Source of the DNA: Exercitatus varius
GTDB lineage: Bacteria > Pseudomonadota > Gammaproteobacteria > Enterobacterales > Pasteurellaceae
Direction: 5' to 3'
DNA length: 64,000 nt
Assembly (NCBI RefSeq): GCF_029577735.1
Contig: NZ_JARQTO010000012.1
Location: forward strand, 124,001 to 188,000
Below are positions 24,767-34,351 of this stretch, piece after piece. A program made the position numbers and the translations under genes. The notes below the pieces were generated by a model. It searched no databases, was not told the origin of the DNA, and saw only the letters and a list, made by a program, of their open reading frames with translations. The first letter of the stretch is position 1. Every line of letters starts with the position of its first letter.

Positions 24767-25846
24767 TTATAATACGTCAACACAATTTAAATCGTGGAAA
24801 GATTTTTCTAAGCGTTTAGACATGGATTCTTCCATTTTACGTAACCAAACGCGTGGGTCGTAATATTTTTTGTTTGGTGCGTCAGGACCTTCAGGATTAC
24901 CTAATTGACCTTGCAAATACGCTTCGTTCGCTTTGTAGAATTGAAGAATACCGTCCCATGCCGCCCATTGAGTATCCGTATCAATGTTCATTTTGATTGC
25001 GCCGTAACTGATAGCTTCGCGGATTTCTTCAGTGGAAGAACCGGAACCGCCGTGGAATACGAAGTTAATCGGTTTCGCCGGAAGATTACGTTCTTTCGCC
25101 ACGAATTCCTGCGAAGCGCCTAAGATGGACGGTTTCAACTTCACGTTACCCGGTTTGTAAACGCCGTGCACGTTACCGAATGCCGCCGCCACGGTGAAAC
25201 GCGAGCTGACCGGATTTAATTGATCGTAAACATATAATACGTCCGAAGGTTGGGTATAAAGTTTGGACTCATCAACGCCGGAGTTATCCACACCGTCTTC
25301 TTCACCGCCGGTAATACCGATTTCGATTTCAAGAGTCATGCCCATTTTGTCCATACGTTCTAAGTATTTACGACAAGTCGCCATGTTTTCTTCCATCGGT
25401 TCTTCCGAAAGATCCAGCATATGAGAAGAGAATAACGGTTTACCGGTTTCGGCAAAATGTTTTTCACCGGCATCTAACAAACCGTCAACCCACGGAAGTA
25501 ATTTTTTTGCGCAATGGTCAGTGTGAAGAATCACCGGCACACCGTATTCTGCGGCTAAAGTATGCACGTGTTTTGCACCGGCAATCGCACCTAACACATC
25601 CGGACGAACGCCGCTTGCCGGTTTCACGCCTTTACCTGCGTAGAATGAAGCGCCACCGTTAGAGAACTGAATAATAACCGGCGCTTTTACGCGAGCTGCC
25701 GTTTCCAATACCGCATTTACCGAATCCGAACCTACGCAGTTTACGGCAGGGATAGCGAAACCGTGTTCTTTTGCGTATGCAAATACTTTTGAAACGTCAT
25801 CACCGGTCAATACGCCGGGTTTTACGATGTCTAGTAATTTAGCCAT
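24767..25846 (-). CDS. fbaA: Fructose-bisphosphate aldolase, class II
   Basis: A zinc-dependent aldolase that splits fructose-1,6-bisphosphate in glycolysis and works in reverse in gluconeogenesis. The 359-residue length is the same as E. coli FbaA. Zinc ligands are His in ILHTDHCAKK, VHGVYKPG and FVFHGGSGSS. It follows pgk by 72 bp, with a hairpin between them. Confidence 0.98.
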   Translation of the reverse strand: MAKLLDIVKPGVLTGDDVSKVFAYAKEHGFAIPAVNCVGSDSVNAVLETAARVKAPVIIQFSNGGASFYAGKGVKPASGVRPDVLGAIAGAKHVHTLAAEYGVPVILHTDHCAKKLLPWVDGLLDAGEKHFAETGKPLFSSHMLDLSEEPMEENMATCRKYLERMDKMGMTLEIEIGITGGEEDGVDNSGVDESKLYTQPSDVLYVYDQLNPVSSRFTVAAAFGNVHGVYKPGNVKLKPSILGASQEFVAKERNLPAKPINFVFHGGSGSSTEEIREAISYGAIKMNIDTDTQWAAWDGILQFYKANEAYLQGQLGNPEGPDAPNKKYYDPRVWLRKMEESMSKRLEKSFHDLNCVDVL

Positions 25847-25882
25847 TTTGCTTGTCCTTTAATGTAAAATAAAATTTGTTTG

Positions 25883-25907
25883 TTCCCCTCTTTTGTAAAG
25901 AGGGGAA
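25883..25907. other. Hairpin in the pgk-fbaA spacer
   Basis: An 11-bp perfect stem (25883-25893 with 25897-25907) with a 3-nt loop lies between pgk and fbaA. No T-run follows on the minus strand. It is more likely an mRNA processing or stability element than a terminator. Confidence 0.55.
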
Positions 25908-25918
25908 GTTAAGAATAA

Positions 25919-27094
25919 TTAACCGTTCGCACGTTTTTCTAAAATTTCAACCGCCGGTAATACTTTACCTTCTACAAATTCCAAGAATGCTCCGCCGCCG
26001 GTTGAAATGTAAGAAATTTTATCCTTAATACCGAATAAGTCGATCGCAGCCAATGTGTCGCCGCCGCCCGCGATTGAAAACGCTCCGTTTGCGGTGGCTT
26101 CCGCAATAGCGTTTGAAATCACCTCGGTACCTTTACGGAAGTTAGGAAATTCAAATACGCCCACCGGACCGTTCCAAAGAATGGTTTTAGCGGATTTAAT
26201 GATTTTCGCTAATTCTTCTGCGGATTTATCGCCGATATCGAAGATTGATTCGTCCGCCTGCACTTCGGTGACCGGTTTTTGAGTGGCCGGTGCGGTTTCG
26301 GAGAATTCGGTACCCACACGAACATCTACCGGAACCGGAATATTGGTTGCCGCCGCCAAACGTTTCGCTTCAGGGATTAAATCTTCTTCATATAAAGATT
26401 TACCTACATTGTGACCTTGCGCCGCAATAAAGGTATTTGCAATCCCGCCGCCCACGATTAATTGGTCGGCAATTTTTGCAAGCGAATCCAACACGGTTAA
26501 TTTAGTGGAAACTTTTGAACCGCCCACAATCGCCAACATCGGACGTTGCGGTTCTTTTAACGCTTTACCCAATGCGTCCAACTCAGCCGCCAATAACGGG
26601 CCGGCACAGGCAACGGGCGCATATTCGGCCACACCGTAAGTTGAAGCTTGCGCACGGTGTGCCGTACCGAACGCGTCCATCACGAACACATCACAAAGTG
26701 CGGCATATTTTTTGCCCAATTCCGGATCATTTTTCTTTTCGCCTTTATTGACGCGCACATTTTCAAGCACCACAATTTCGCCCGTTTGCACGTCTACGCC
26801 GTCCAGATAGTTTTGCACCAAACGAACAGGCACGCCAAGCCCCGCATTATTCAAGTAATCAACCACCGGTTGTAATGAATCTTCAGGTTTAAATTCGCCT
26901 TCCGTCGGACGCCCCAAGTGAGAGGTTACCATCACTTTCGCGCCTTTTTCCAAAGCCAGTTTAAGCGTTGGGATAGTCGCGCGGATACGCGCATCGGATG
27001 TCACTTTACCGTCTTTTACCGGCACGTTTAAATCGGCGCGAATAAAAACACGTTTTCCTGCTAAATCAAGGTCGGTCATTTTGATTACTGACAT
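25919..27094 (-). CDS. pgk: Phosphoglycerate kinase
   Basis: PGK transfers the phosphate of 1,3-bisphosphoglycerate to ADP. The 391-residue protein has the N-terminal substrate site RVFIRADLNVPVKDG, TSHLGRP and the C-terminal nucleotide-binding region AGGGDTLAAID. It is first of the pgk-fbaA pair. A USS-like site interrupted by one base lies near 26694. Confidence 0.98.
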   Translation of the reverse strand: MSVIKMTDLDLAGKRVFIRADLNVPVKDGKVTSDARIRATIPTLKLALEKGAKVMVTSHLGRPTEGEFKPEDSLQPVVDYLNNAGLGVPVRLVQNYLDGVDVQTGEIVVLENVRVNKGEKKNDPELGKKYAALCDVFVMDAFGTAHRAQASTYGVAEYAPVACAGPLLAAELDALGKALKEPQRPMLAIVGGSKVSTKLTVLDSLAKIADQLIVGGGIANTFIAAQGHNVGKSLYEEDLIPEAKRLAAATNIPVPVDVRVGTEFSETAPATQKPVTEVQADESIFDIGDKSAEELAKIIKSAKTILWNGPVGVFEFPNFRKGTEVISNAIAEATANGAFSIAGGGDTLAAIDLFGIKDKISYISTGGGAFLEFVEGKVLPAVEILEKRANG

Positions 27095-27223
27095 AATTTA
27101 TCCTCTTTTGGTTAAATAATAAAAATTTCACATTTAGGCATTATACCCAGTTATGGCTAGGTTGTAACTGTTTCAGATCAAATAATTGAGATTTATTTGC
27201 AAGTAAGCTTAACCGTTTCACCT

Positions 27224-28039
27224 TTAACGAGACGGGCAATTTATCGGCGTCCAGCTCAGATCGTAACAAATAAAAAGTTCATGGCGACTGGCTTGCATAA
27301 ACGTGTTTTTCAGCGACGGATTATGCCGTTTCATCCAACGGAATAACGCTTTGCGTTCCATATCCTGTGTCGGCAGGATTAATTCCCGGAATAATTGCTG
27401 TTGCTTCTGAAAATAGGCATCCGCCGATTGAAATGCGCAGGCGCCGTGTTTTTCCCATTCGCCCTGTAATAAAGTGGCGCTCGGACTGTCCGCCAAATAC
27501 TTTTCAATCACGGCAACATCCAGCGGCGGTAAATCACCGCGGCAAAAACGCGGATGATCCGCCGTACCGCGCACCGAACGGCTTTGCGGCCATAAGCCGT
27601 GAATCACCCAGCCGTATTGGCGTTGCGTACCGCATTGTTGTTGCACCGAAGGCGGCAAATCGGCGCCGAATTTTTTTATTTGCGAATCACAAAAAGCCGG
27701 CGACCAGGACAACGCCAGCATGTAATAATCCACAGAGGCCTTGGCATTTTGCCCGATGGCGTCGTCACGCATAATGTAATCGTAATCGGCCAAAGCGCCC
27801 GATGCTTTATTCGTATTCGCCGCGTCGTGGTCGGCCTTGCCATTGAAAAAAACATCGTGATTTTTGCCCGCACTTTGGTCGATTTCGCCCCGAATCGAAT
27901 TCTCTTCATTTCGTTTTTGCTGTTGCTGCGGCTTTTCCGTTATCTTGTCGTTGGAAATCCATCGCTGCGAGAAATAAAAATACGCCGCCAACAGCGCCAG
28001 CGCGCCGAGACGAATCCATTTCAAATGTTTCCGATTCAT
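27224..28039 (-). CDS. Secreted or membrane-anchored T2-family ribonuclease
   Basis: A 271-residue RNase T2/RNase I-type enzyme that cleaves RNA through 2',3'-cyclic phosphates. Both active-site boxes are present: CAS I as WVIHGLWPQ and CAS II as EWEKHGAC, with paired Cys around them. Residues 1-28 form a hydrophobic segment that could be an uncleaved anchor (LGALALLAAYFYF). A Gln/Asn-rich linker of about 70 residues follows before the catalytic domain at about 100. It would act in the periplasm or at the surface, probably scavenging RNA. It is a single gene divergent from yfhL. Confidence 0.88.
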   Translation of the reverse strand: MNRKHLKWIRLGALALLAAYFYFSQRWISNDKITEKPQQQQKRNEENSIRGEIDQSAGKNHDVFFNGKADHDAANTNKASGALADYDYIMRDDAIGQNAKASVDYYMLALSWSPAFCDSQIKKFGADLPPSVQQQCGTQRQYGWVIHGLWPQSRSVRGTADHPRFCRGDLPPLDVAVIEKYLADSPSATLLQGEWEKHGACAFQSADAYFQKQQQLFRELILPTQDMERKALFRWMKRHNPSLKNTFMQASRHELFICYDLSWTPINCPSR

Positions 28040-28107
28040 TTTTTACCTTTAAATTTAGCCCTGATTTCTTTATAATCGCCGCACTTTTTTGTTAACCGAA
28101 GACTATC

Positions 28108-28368
28108 ATGGCATTACTCATTACAGACAAATGCACGAACTGCGATATGTGCCTGCCGGAATGCCCGAACGACGCCATTTCTGTCGGTGACGAAATCTAT
28201 GTGATCGATCCCGCCCTTTGCACGGAATGCGTGGGTCATTATGACACGCCGACCTGTCAAAAAGTTTGCCCCATCACAAAATGTATTATAGCGGATCCGC
28301 GGCATGTGGAAAGCAACGACGAACTTTGGGAAAAATTTGTGTCGATTCATCATGCGGACAAACTCTAA
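28108..28368 (+). CDS. yfhL: YfhL family 2[4Fe-4S] ferredoxin
   Basis: An 86-residue ferredoxin with two cluster motifs: CTNCDMCLPECP and CTECVGHYDTPTCQKVCP. The insert between the Cys residues of the second motif is typical of YfhL/Alvin-type ferredoxins. E. coli YfhL is the electron donor for tRNA hydroxylation by TrhP; that role here is inference. It lies divergently to the RNase T2 gene. Confidence 0.93.
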   Translation: MALLITDKCTNCDMCLPECPNDAISVGDEIYVIDPALCTECVGHYDTPTCQKVCPITKCIIADPRHVESNDELWEKFVSIHHADKL

Positions 28369-28565
28369 TTAGCCGTCGTCACGCCGAAAGTGCGGTCAAA
28401 AATCACGATGTTTTTTTAATAACGATGCCGCTGTGAGTATGTGTTTACTCTTGATTTCGCCACCGCCGGCAAATTTTTTACGGACACACGTCTTGCATGC
28501 CGGAGAATTTTGCTATACTGCTCCCGGAACGCTCAATCCGGCGTCTTAATTCAAAGGAGAACTTC

Positions 28566-29150
28566 ATGTATTTACAACAAATCAAAGCGGAATTACTGGA
28601 AGCGCAGGACGTGCTGCAAAAATTCATTGCGGACGAAAACAATATCAAATTGATTCAGCAAGCCGCATTGCTGATTTCCGACAGTTTCAAACAAGGCGGC
28701 AAAGTGCTGTCCTGCGGCAACGGCGGCTCTCATTGCGACGCCATGCACTTCGCGGAAGAATTGACCGGCCGTTATCGTGAAAATCGTCCCGGTTATCCCG
28801 CCATCGCCATTTCCGATGTGAGCCATTTAAGCTGCGTCAGCAACGATTTCGGCTACGATTACGTCTTCTCCCGTTATGTGGAAGCCGTGGGTAAAGCGGG
28901 CGACGTCTTATTCGGATTATCCACTTCAGGCAATTCCAAAAACGTGTTAAACGCCATTAAAGCGGCGAAAGAAAAAGGAATGAAAGTGATCGCCATGACG
29001 GGTAAAGACGGCGGAAAAATGGCGGGGCTGGCCGATGTGGAAATCCGCGTGCCGCATTTCCGTTATGCGGATCGCATTCAGGAAATTCACATTAAAGTCA
29101 TTCACATTCTGATGATGCTGATTGAATTCGAAATGGCGAAAGCGGCTTAA
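28566..29150 (+). CDS. gmhA: Sedoheptulose-7-phosphate isomerase
   Basis: GmhA converts sedoheptulose-7-phosphate to D-glycero-D-manno-heptose-7-phosphate, the first step of LPS heptose synthesis. The 194-residue protein has a SIS domain with CGNGGSHCDAMHFAEEL and FGLSTSGNSKNV, and metal-site His residues near the C-terminus. The start at 28566 is chosen for its AAGGAG; the frame extends upstream to 28497 without family match. A likely -10 TATACT lies at 28514-28519. Confidence 0.96.
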   Translation: MYLQQIKAELLEAQDVLQKFIADENNIKLIQQAALLISDSFKQGGKVLSCGNGGSHCDAMHFAEELTGRYRENRPGYPAIAISDVSHLSCVSNDFGYDYVFSRYVEAVGKAGDVLFGLSTSGNSKNVLNAIKAAKEKGMKVIAMTGKDGGKMAGLADVEIRVPHFRYADRIQEIHIKVIHILMMLIEFEMAKAA

Positions 29151-29172
29151 TCGACAGAAAAACGGTTTAAAG

Positions 29173-29198
29173 TGCGGTCAAAAACGGCCGCATTTTTT
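29173..29198 (+). terminator. gmhA terminator
   Basis: TGCGGTC (29173-29179) pairs with GGCCGCA (29186-29192) around AAAAAC and is followed by six T. The left arm is part of a USS. Confidence 0.78.
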
Positions 29199-29233
29199 AT
29201 TTCCGAAACACCGACAAAAAACGAATAAAAAAA

Positions 29234-29264
29234 TAACCGCACTTTGGCGTTCAAAGTGCGGTTA
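29234..29264. terminator. acrB terminator made of inverted USSs
   Basis: A 13-bp perfect stem (29234-29246 with 29252-29264), each arm a USS, has A-rich flanks. It lies 25 bp from the acrB stop and faces gmhA. Confidence 0.82.
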
Positions 29265-29289
29265 AAATTTAATGAGTTTTTTCGCTCAA

Positions 29290-32200
29290 TCAGTGGCTTT
29301 CACCTTTGCTGATTCGTGGTGCGTTTTCATCGAATTCCGGCAACGGTTCGTGATTGGAACCCAAATAGGTGTAAATCACCGGCAATACGAATAAGGTAAA
29401 CAAGGTACCGATAGCAAGGCCCGCCACCACGACAACGCCCATACTGAAACGCATCACTGCACCGGCTCCCGACGCGTAAAGCAACGGTACAAGACCCGCA
29501 ATCATCGCCGCCGTCGTCATTAAGATTGGACGTAAACGTAATTGCGCAGCGGTCATAATCGCTTCCATTTTGGTTTTACCGTGATTCAGCTGCTCTTCTT
29601 TCGCCACTTCGCACATCAAAATACCGTGTTTGGTGATCAATCCCACTAGGGTGATCAAACCGACTTCGGAGTAAATATTAAGCGTTACGCCCGTTACGCC
29701 GAAGAAGCCGAGCAAGTTCAGAACTAATAACGCGCCCGAAATGGCCAGCGGCACGGAAACCAGGATCACCAACGGATCGCGAATGGATTCGAACTGAATC
29801 GCCAATACCAGGAAGATGATCAATACCGCCAGAATGAAAGTGGTGGTTAAGGCATTACCTTCCTGAACCAACTGACGCGCCTCTCCTTTCCAGTCGTAGG
29901 AATAACCTTGTGGTAAATCCTTCGCCGCATCCTGCAACCATGCGATAGCGTCACCCGTTGTGGTAGTCGGAGACGGCACTAGCTGGATTTCGGCCGAGTT
30001 CAACTGGCTGAAACGCGGTAATGAATACGGTTGCGGTTCAAGAGACACGGTAAGCAAACTGCTGAGCGGCACACTTTCGCCGTTGCTTGCGCTGATATAA
30101 TAATTTTTCAGGCTTTCCGGCGATAAACGGTTTTCACGTTTTACCTGAGAAATCACTTTGTAAGCGCGACCGTCGATATCCACACGGGTAATCGTCGCCT
30201 CGGACAAATAGTAACCTAAAGTGTTGGCGATTTGTTGCATGGTAATGCCGTAAGTCCCCGCTTTCTCTTTGTCGACTTTAATACGCATTTGCGCGACATC
30301 GTATTTCAAGGTTAAATTTGAATACACGAATTTGCCGGATTTACGGATTTTATCTAAAAACGACTCCGCAACCTGCGCCAATTCTTTGGTATTATTCGGC
30401 GAACTTAACACAAATACCACCGGCGGTCCTTGTTCCCCGGTTTCAATTTCCGGGAAGGAGAAAGCCGAAATGGATACTTCGGGAATTGTTGCCGCTTTCG
30501 CCGTTAATTCCGCCATTACTTCCGCTTGAGTACGGCTGCGCTCCGACCAATCCTTCAAGGTGGTAATCACCAGCGCCTGATTGGTATTCGGCGCACCGGC
30601 AATCACCTGTGAATATTGTTTCTCCGGAGTATTGTTCAGAATTTCTTCATAAGGTTTGGTAGCCTGCTGCACATAGTCCACATTCACATTAGACGGTGCC
30701 GTGACCATTCCCAAAAAGCCGCCCTTATCTTCCGCCGGCGTTAACTCGCTGGATAAAGATGTAAACAATATCGGCAACGTGGTAAAAATAATCACCGCGA
30801 ACAGTAAAATTGCCTTACGGGTTTGCATCACCAAGCCTAATACATAGGTATAAGCGTTGGTCATTTTTGTTAAAGTGCGGTTAACTTTTTCTTCAAATTT
30901 CGAACTTTCGTGTTTCAACATTTTGCTCGACATCATCGGAGAAAGCGTTAAAGCAATAATCCCGGAAATGAATACCGCGCCCGCCAGCGTCAAGGCAAAC
31001 TCTTTAAACAGGGTTCCGGTAATCCCGCCCATTAACGCCATCGGCGAATAGACCGCGACTAACGCGATGGTCATGGAAATAACGGGCACCGCAATTTCAC
31101 GGGTACCGATAATCGCCGCCCGGAACGGGGTTTCGCCTTCTTTAATATGACGATCCACGTTTTCGAGCACCACGATAGCGTCATCCACCACCAACCCGAT
31201 GGCAAGAATCATGGCGAGCAATGTCATCAGGTTCAGCGAGAAATCCAATGCCTGCAGTAAAAATACCACCCCGACTAAGGAGATCGGAATCGTAATAATC
31301 GGAATGACAATAGCGCGCAATGACCCGATAAACATCATGATCACCACCAATACGATTACCACCGCTTCAATAATGGTGTGGATTACGTCATTGATTGAAC
31401 TGTTAATCGCTATTGTGCGGTCATACAGAATATCCGCTTCGATACTGTTCGGCAGATTCTTTTTAATGATATCGAATAACGGACGAACCTTATCGGCAAT
31501 ATCCAGCGGATTCGCATTTGAAGTCGGTTCAATCCCCAATACGACCGCATCGGAACCGTTGGCGGCCGCTCGGGTATCGTCGCTTTCTTTATTTAATTCC
31601 ACATCGGCGACATCACGTAAACGTACCAGCTTTTCACCGTCGGAATAAACAATCAAGTTACCCAAATCTTCTACCGTATTTGTAGTGGTTTCCACCTTGT
31701 TACGGTAAACATTAAAATACCCTTTATCGTTACCCGCCGCAGTTTGTACATTATTATTGGCCAACGCCGTCGCAATCTGCGAAGCCGACAAATTTTGCGC
31801 CGCCAGTTTCTGCGGATCCAACCAAATACGCATTGCATATTCGGCAGCCCCGTACACATTAACTTTCGCCACACCTTCAACCGTGAACAATTGTGGCTTC
31901 ACCACGCGTTCAATATAGTCGGTTACCTGGCTCGGATGTAATTTATCGGAACGGAAACTGATATACATAATCCCCGAACCGCCGGTTGAAGAAGTTAGCG
32001 TCGGGTCTTCAATACCGCTCGGTAATTCCGAACGCACGGACTGAACTTTAGATAACACGTCCGCCAAGGCTGAAGCCGGGTCGGTATTCAGTTTCATTTT
32101 TACCGTAATGGTGGAAGAACTCGGCGCACTAGTGGAAGACAGGTAGTCGATATTATCCGCCTGCGCAATCGCTTCCTCCAACTTAGACGTTACGAATGCC

Positions 32201-32379
32201 TGAATTAATCCTGCATCCGCCCCCGCATAGGTCGTACTCACGGTAATTACCGTCGTCGTCATTTTCGGGTATTCACGCACCGCCAATTTCGAAATCGCCT
32301 GCAAACCGAGAATAACAATCAGCAAACTAATCGAAATCGCCATCACGGGGCGTTTAATAAAAATATCTGTAAATTTCAT
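29290..32379 (-). CDS. acrB: RND multidrug efflux pump, inner-membrane subunit
   Basis: A 1029-residue proton-driven exporter. The HAE1-type RND layout is clear: N-terminal helix (FIKRPVMAISISLLIVILG), a first periplasmic loop, helices 2-6 with ILAIGLVVDDAIVVLENVDRH (charged Asp pair of the proton relay), a second loop from about 560, and a second helix bundle with GLITKHGILMCEVAKEE. It is last in acrR-acrA-acrB, matching the H. influenzae order. It works with AcrA and a TolC-type channel not in this window. Confidence 0.94.
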   Translation of the reverse strand: MKFTDIFIKRPVMAISISLLIVILGLQAISKLAVREYPKMTTTVITVSTTYAGADAGLIQAFVTSKLEEAIAQADNIDYLSSTSAPSSSTITVKMKLNTDPASALADVLSKVQSVRSELPSGIEDPTLTSSTGGSGIMYISFRSDKLHPSQVTDYIERVVKPQLFTVEGVAKVNVYGAAEYAMRIWLDPQKLAAQNLSASQIATALANNNVQTAAGNDKGYFNVYRNKVETTTNTVEDLGNLIVYSDGEKLVRLRDVADVELNKESDDTRAAANGSDAVVLGIEPTSNANPLDIADKVRPLFDIIKKNLPNSIEADILYDRTIAINSSINDVIHTIIEAVVIVLVVIMMFIGSLRAIVIPIITIPISLVGVVFLLQALDFSLNLMTLLAMILAIGLVVDDAIVVLENVDRHIKEGETPFRAAIIGTREIAVPVISMTIALVAVYSPMALMGGITGTLFKEFALTLAGAVFISGIIALTLSPMMSSKMLKHESSKFEEKVNRTLTKMTNAYTYVLGLVMQTRKAILLFAVIIFTTLPILFTSLSSELTPAEDKGGFLGMVTAPSNVNVDYVQQATKPYEEILNNTPEKQYSQVIAGAPNTNQALVITTLKDWSERSRTQAEVMAELTAKAATIPEVSISAFSFPEIETGEQGPPVVFVLSSPNNTKELAQVAESFLDKIRKSGKFVYSNLTLKYDVAQMRIKVDKEKAGTYGITMQQIANTLGYYLSEATITRVDIDGRAYKVISQVKRENRLSPESLKNYYISASNGESVPLSSLLTVSLEPQPYSLPRFSQLNSAEIQLVPSPTTTTGDAIAWLQDAAKDLPQGYSYDWKGEARQLVQEGNALTTTFILAVLIIFLVLAIQFESIRDPLVILVSVPLAISGALLVLNLLGFFGVTGVTLNIYSEVGLITLVGLITKHGILMCEVAKEEQLNHGKTKMEAIMTAAQLRLRPILMTTAAMIAGLVPLLYASGAGAVMRFSMGVVVVAGLAIGTLFTLFVLPVIYTYLGSNHEPLPEFDENAPRISKGESH

Positions 32380-32395
32380 TCAAACAATCCTGAAA

Positions 32396-33592
32396 TTAAA
32401 GGTTGGTTTTGTTTGCAGGTTGAACGGTGCCCACGCCTTCTTTATCGGCTACCGTCACCAGACTACCGTTACTTAAACGTTGCTGACCACCGGTTACGAT
32501 AATATCGCCGGCTTTCACTTCATTACCTTTTAACTGCGCATAAATACCCTGACGGTCTTTGGTGAATACGGTAATTTGTTGGGCGCGATACATTTTGTTG
32601 AGATCTTCGTTATCTTTCAGTTTTTCTTTATCTTCATCGGACAAAGACTGTAATACATAAGCCATCTCGCCGTACATATTGTAAGTAATCGCCACTTGCG
32701 GAACCACGATTTGTTCTCTTTCCGTCGGTAGCGCCAAACGCAAACGGGTAAACATACCGGATAACAGTTTCTTGCCGTCTTCCGCTTCAAATGTCGCCTG
32801 CACATCGATCAAACCGGTGGATTTATTGATTGCCGGTTCAATTGCCGTTACTTTCGCCGCAAAAGTTTCACCCTGACGGGCGTCGGAAGTGGCCGTCACT
32901 TTCTGACCGATTTGCAGATTTTCCAAATCATTTTGGGATACGGAGAAATCCACTTTCATGGAACTTACATCTTCAACCCGAACGATTTCCGTTCCCACCG
33001 AAATATATTGTCCCTCATTCACTTGTACGATACCCGTTACACCGTCAAACGGCGCCAGGATTTTGCGGCGCTCTATGGTCGCTTTTAAAGAATTGATATT
33101 CGCCACTAATTGATCGTAACTTGCTTTCGCATTATCGAGTTCAGTCTGAGATACACTTTGAGACTTAATCAAATTGGCATAACGTTGATAAGTTAAACGT
33201 GCGGCGGGCAATTGCGCTTCGGAGGCTTTCAAGGTCGCAATTTCTACATCGCTGTCTAATTCCACCAACACATCGCCTTTTTTCACCGTCTGACCGGAAG
33301 TAACAAAAATTTTCTTAATGGTACCCGCCGATTGCGCGCTCAACATCGCACCCTGATTCGGACGCACCAAACCGGTGGTATTAATTACCGGCGTCCATTC
33401 GCGCGGTGCAACCGTCATTGCCGTCACTGGATTGGCTTTTTCGGGCATATTAGCAATGGCTCTGCCGATCATGATTTCTTTAAATTTATTCAAACCGATG
33501 ACTAGTGCAAACACTAACACCGCAACGGCTAAACCTACTTTCAAAAAGAAAGCGTGCGAACGCTTCGGCTTATTCGTTTGAAGTTCAGACAT
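32396..33592 (-). CDS. acrA: RND efflux periplasmic adaptor subunit
   Basis: A 398-residue membrane fusion protein. The N-terminal helix (about 16-36) is an uncleaved anchor with no lipobox, unlike E. coli AcrA. The lipoyl/barrel-sandwich motif VKKGDVLVELDSD and its partner KILAPFDGVTGIV flank a short hairpin. A charged insert near residue 320 (SDEDKEKLKDNEDLNK) is unusual for the family. It lies 17 bp upstream of acrB. Confidence 0.93.
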   Translation of the reverse strand: MSELQTNKPKRSHAFFLKVGLAVAVLVFALVIGLNKFKEIMIGRAIANMPEKANPVTAMTVAPREWTPVINTTGLVRPNQGAMLSAQSAGTIKKIFVTSGQTVKKGDVLVELDSDVEIATLKASEAQLPAARLTYQRYANLIKSQSVSQTELDNAKASYDQLVANINSLKATIERRKILAPFDGVTGIVQVNEGQYISVGTEIVRVEDVSSMKVDFSVSQNDLENLQIGQKVTATSDARQGETFAAKVTAIEPAINKSTGLIDVQATFEAEDGKKLLSGMFTRLRLALPTEREQIVVPQVAITYNMYGEMAYVLQSLSDEDKEKLKDNEDLNKMYRAQQITVFTKDRQGIYAQLKGNEVKAGDIIVTGGQQRLSNGSLVTVADKEGVGTVQPANKTNL

Positions 33593-33619
33593 AAAAACTC
33601 CGTAAAGTTAAGTTAAAAA

Positions 33620-34186
33620 TTATTTTTGTATGGCTCGCCATGTCCGTTCAATGACGCTTTCCAACATATCGTTTGTGAGTTCCTGATTGAAGTAAATGCG
33701 GTCACTCGCCAAATTTATTGCGCTTTCAAGTCCTAACGAAAAAAGCACCTTGACGGGCAAATCGCATATCACGCCGGCGGCATTGGCCTCTTTGCAGAAT
33801 AAAGCCCAATGACTTTGCTCCTCCGCCTCGGCACATACCTCTACAAAATAAGGCAGCGACAAATACTGGCTCATATTTTTTACCGTAATCGGATTGTCCA
33901 ATAAAAGGTACCAAATATTCCACCACATGATTCGATATTGTTCGAAATAGGCTTTGGTCGGATCATAGCCTTTCTCCAACTCTTTTGAAAAAAGAGAAAG
34001 AACACGACGGGCAAGTTGTTCCAGCAACACATCTTTGCTCTTAAAATAAAGATAAATCGTTCCCGCTGAAATATTGGCGGCTTTCGCAATTTTATGCATA
34101 GACAAGTTATGTAAACCCTGCTCCGCCATCAATCGTTCGGTCGCTGCAAAAATCTGCTCCGCCATATCATTATCAGATTGGCGCAT
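33620..34186 (-). CDS. acrR: TetR-family repressor of the acr operon
   Basis: A 188-residue regulator. The helix-turn-helix is MHKIAKAANISAGTIYLYFKSKDVLLEQL (residues about 29-57, given as two runs: MHKIAKAANISAGT and IYLYFKSKDVLLEQL). The ligand domain has an aromatic-rich helix WWNIWYLLL. The start at 34186 has AGGA eight bases upstream; the longer frame to 34231 runs into the operator leader. It probably represses its own operon through the palindrome at 34243-34260. Confidence 0.9.
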   Translation of the reverse strand: MRQSDNDMAEQIFAATERLMAEQGLHNLSMHKIAKAANISAGTIYLYFKSKDVLLEQLARRVLSLFSKELEKGYDPTKAYFEQYRIMWWNIWYLLLDNPITVKNMSQYLSLPYFVEVCAEAEEQSHWALFCKEANAAGVICDLPVKVLFSLGLESAINLASDRIYFNQELTNDMLESVIERTWRAIQK

Positions 34187-34242
34187 AAAACAAATCCTAA
34201 GTGAAATTAAACATAGAACAAAAAGCGGCAAAAATGCCGCTG

Positions 34243-34285
34243 AATGAACGTTCGTTCATTTTAATGATTTTTTATTGATAAGCAA
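34243..34285 (-). promoter_or_regulatory. acrR promoter with overlapping operator
   Basis: On the minus strand TTGCTT (34280-34285) and TAAAAT (34258-34263) are 16 bp apart. The inverted repeat AATGAACG-TT-CGTTCATT (34243-34260) overlaps the -10 and start site, as expected for TetR repression. A small hairpin AGCGGCA/TGCCGCT (34224-34241) lies in the leader. Confidence 0.7.
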
Positions 34286-34298
34286 GCGTTAAAATGAA

Positions 34299-34342
34299 AA
34301 AAGTGCGGGCAAAAATTCATTCGTTTTTTTGACCGCACTTTT
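34299..34342. terminator. ftsN terminator, paired USS-like arms
   Basis: AAAAGTGCGGGCAAAAA and its near-complement TTTTTTTGACCGCACTTTT form a long imperfect hairpin between ftsN and acrR. One arm has the variant GTGCGGGC. Confidence 0.7.
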
Positions 34343-34351
34343 CCAAATAAA

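Noticed and set aside
28380..28490. Possible third copy of the USS-linked repeat before gmhA
   Set aside because: It shares only the USS, a following T-run and a short TTCGCCACCG match; the conserved core is absent.
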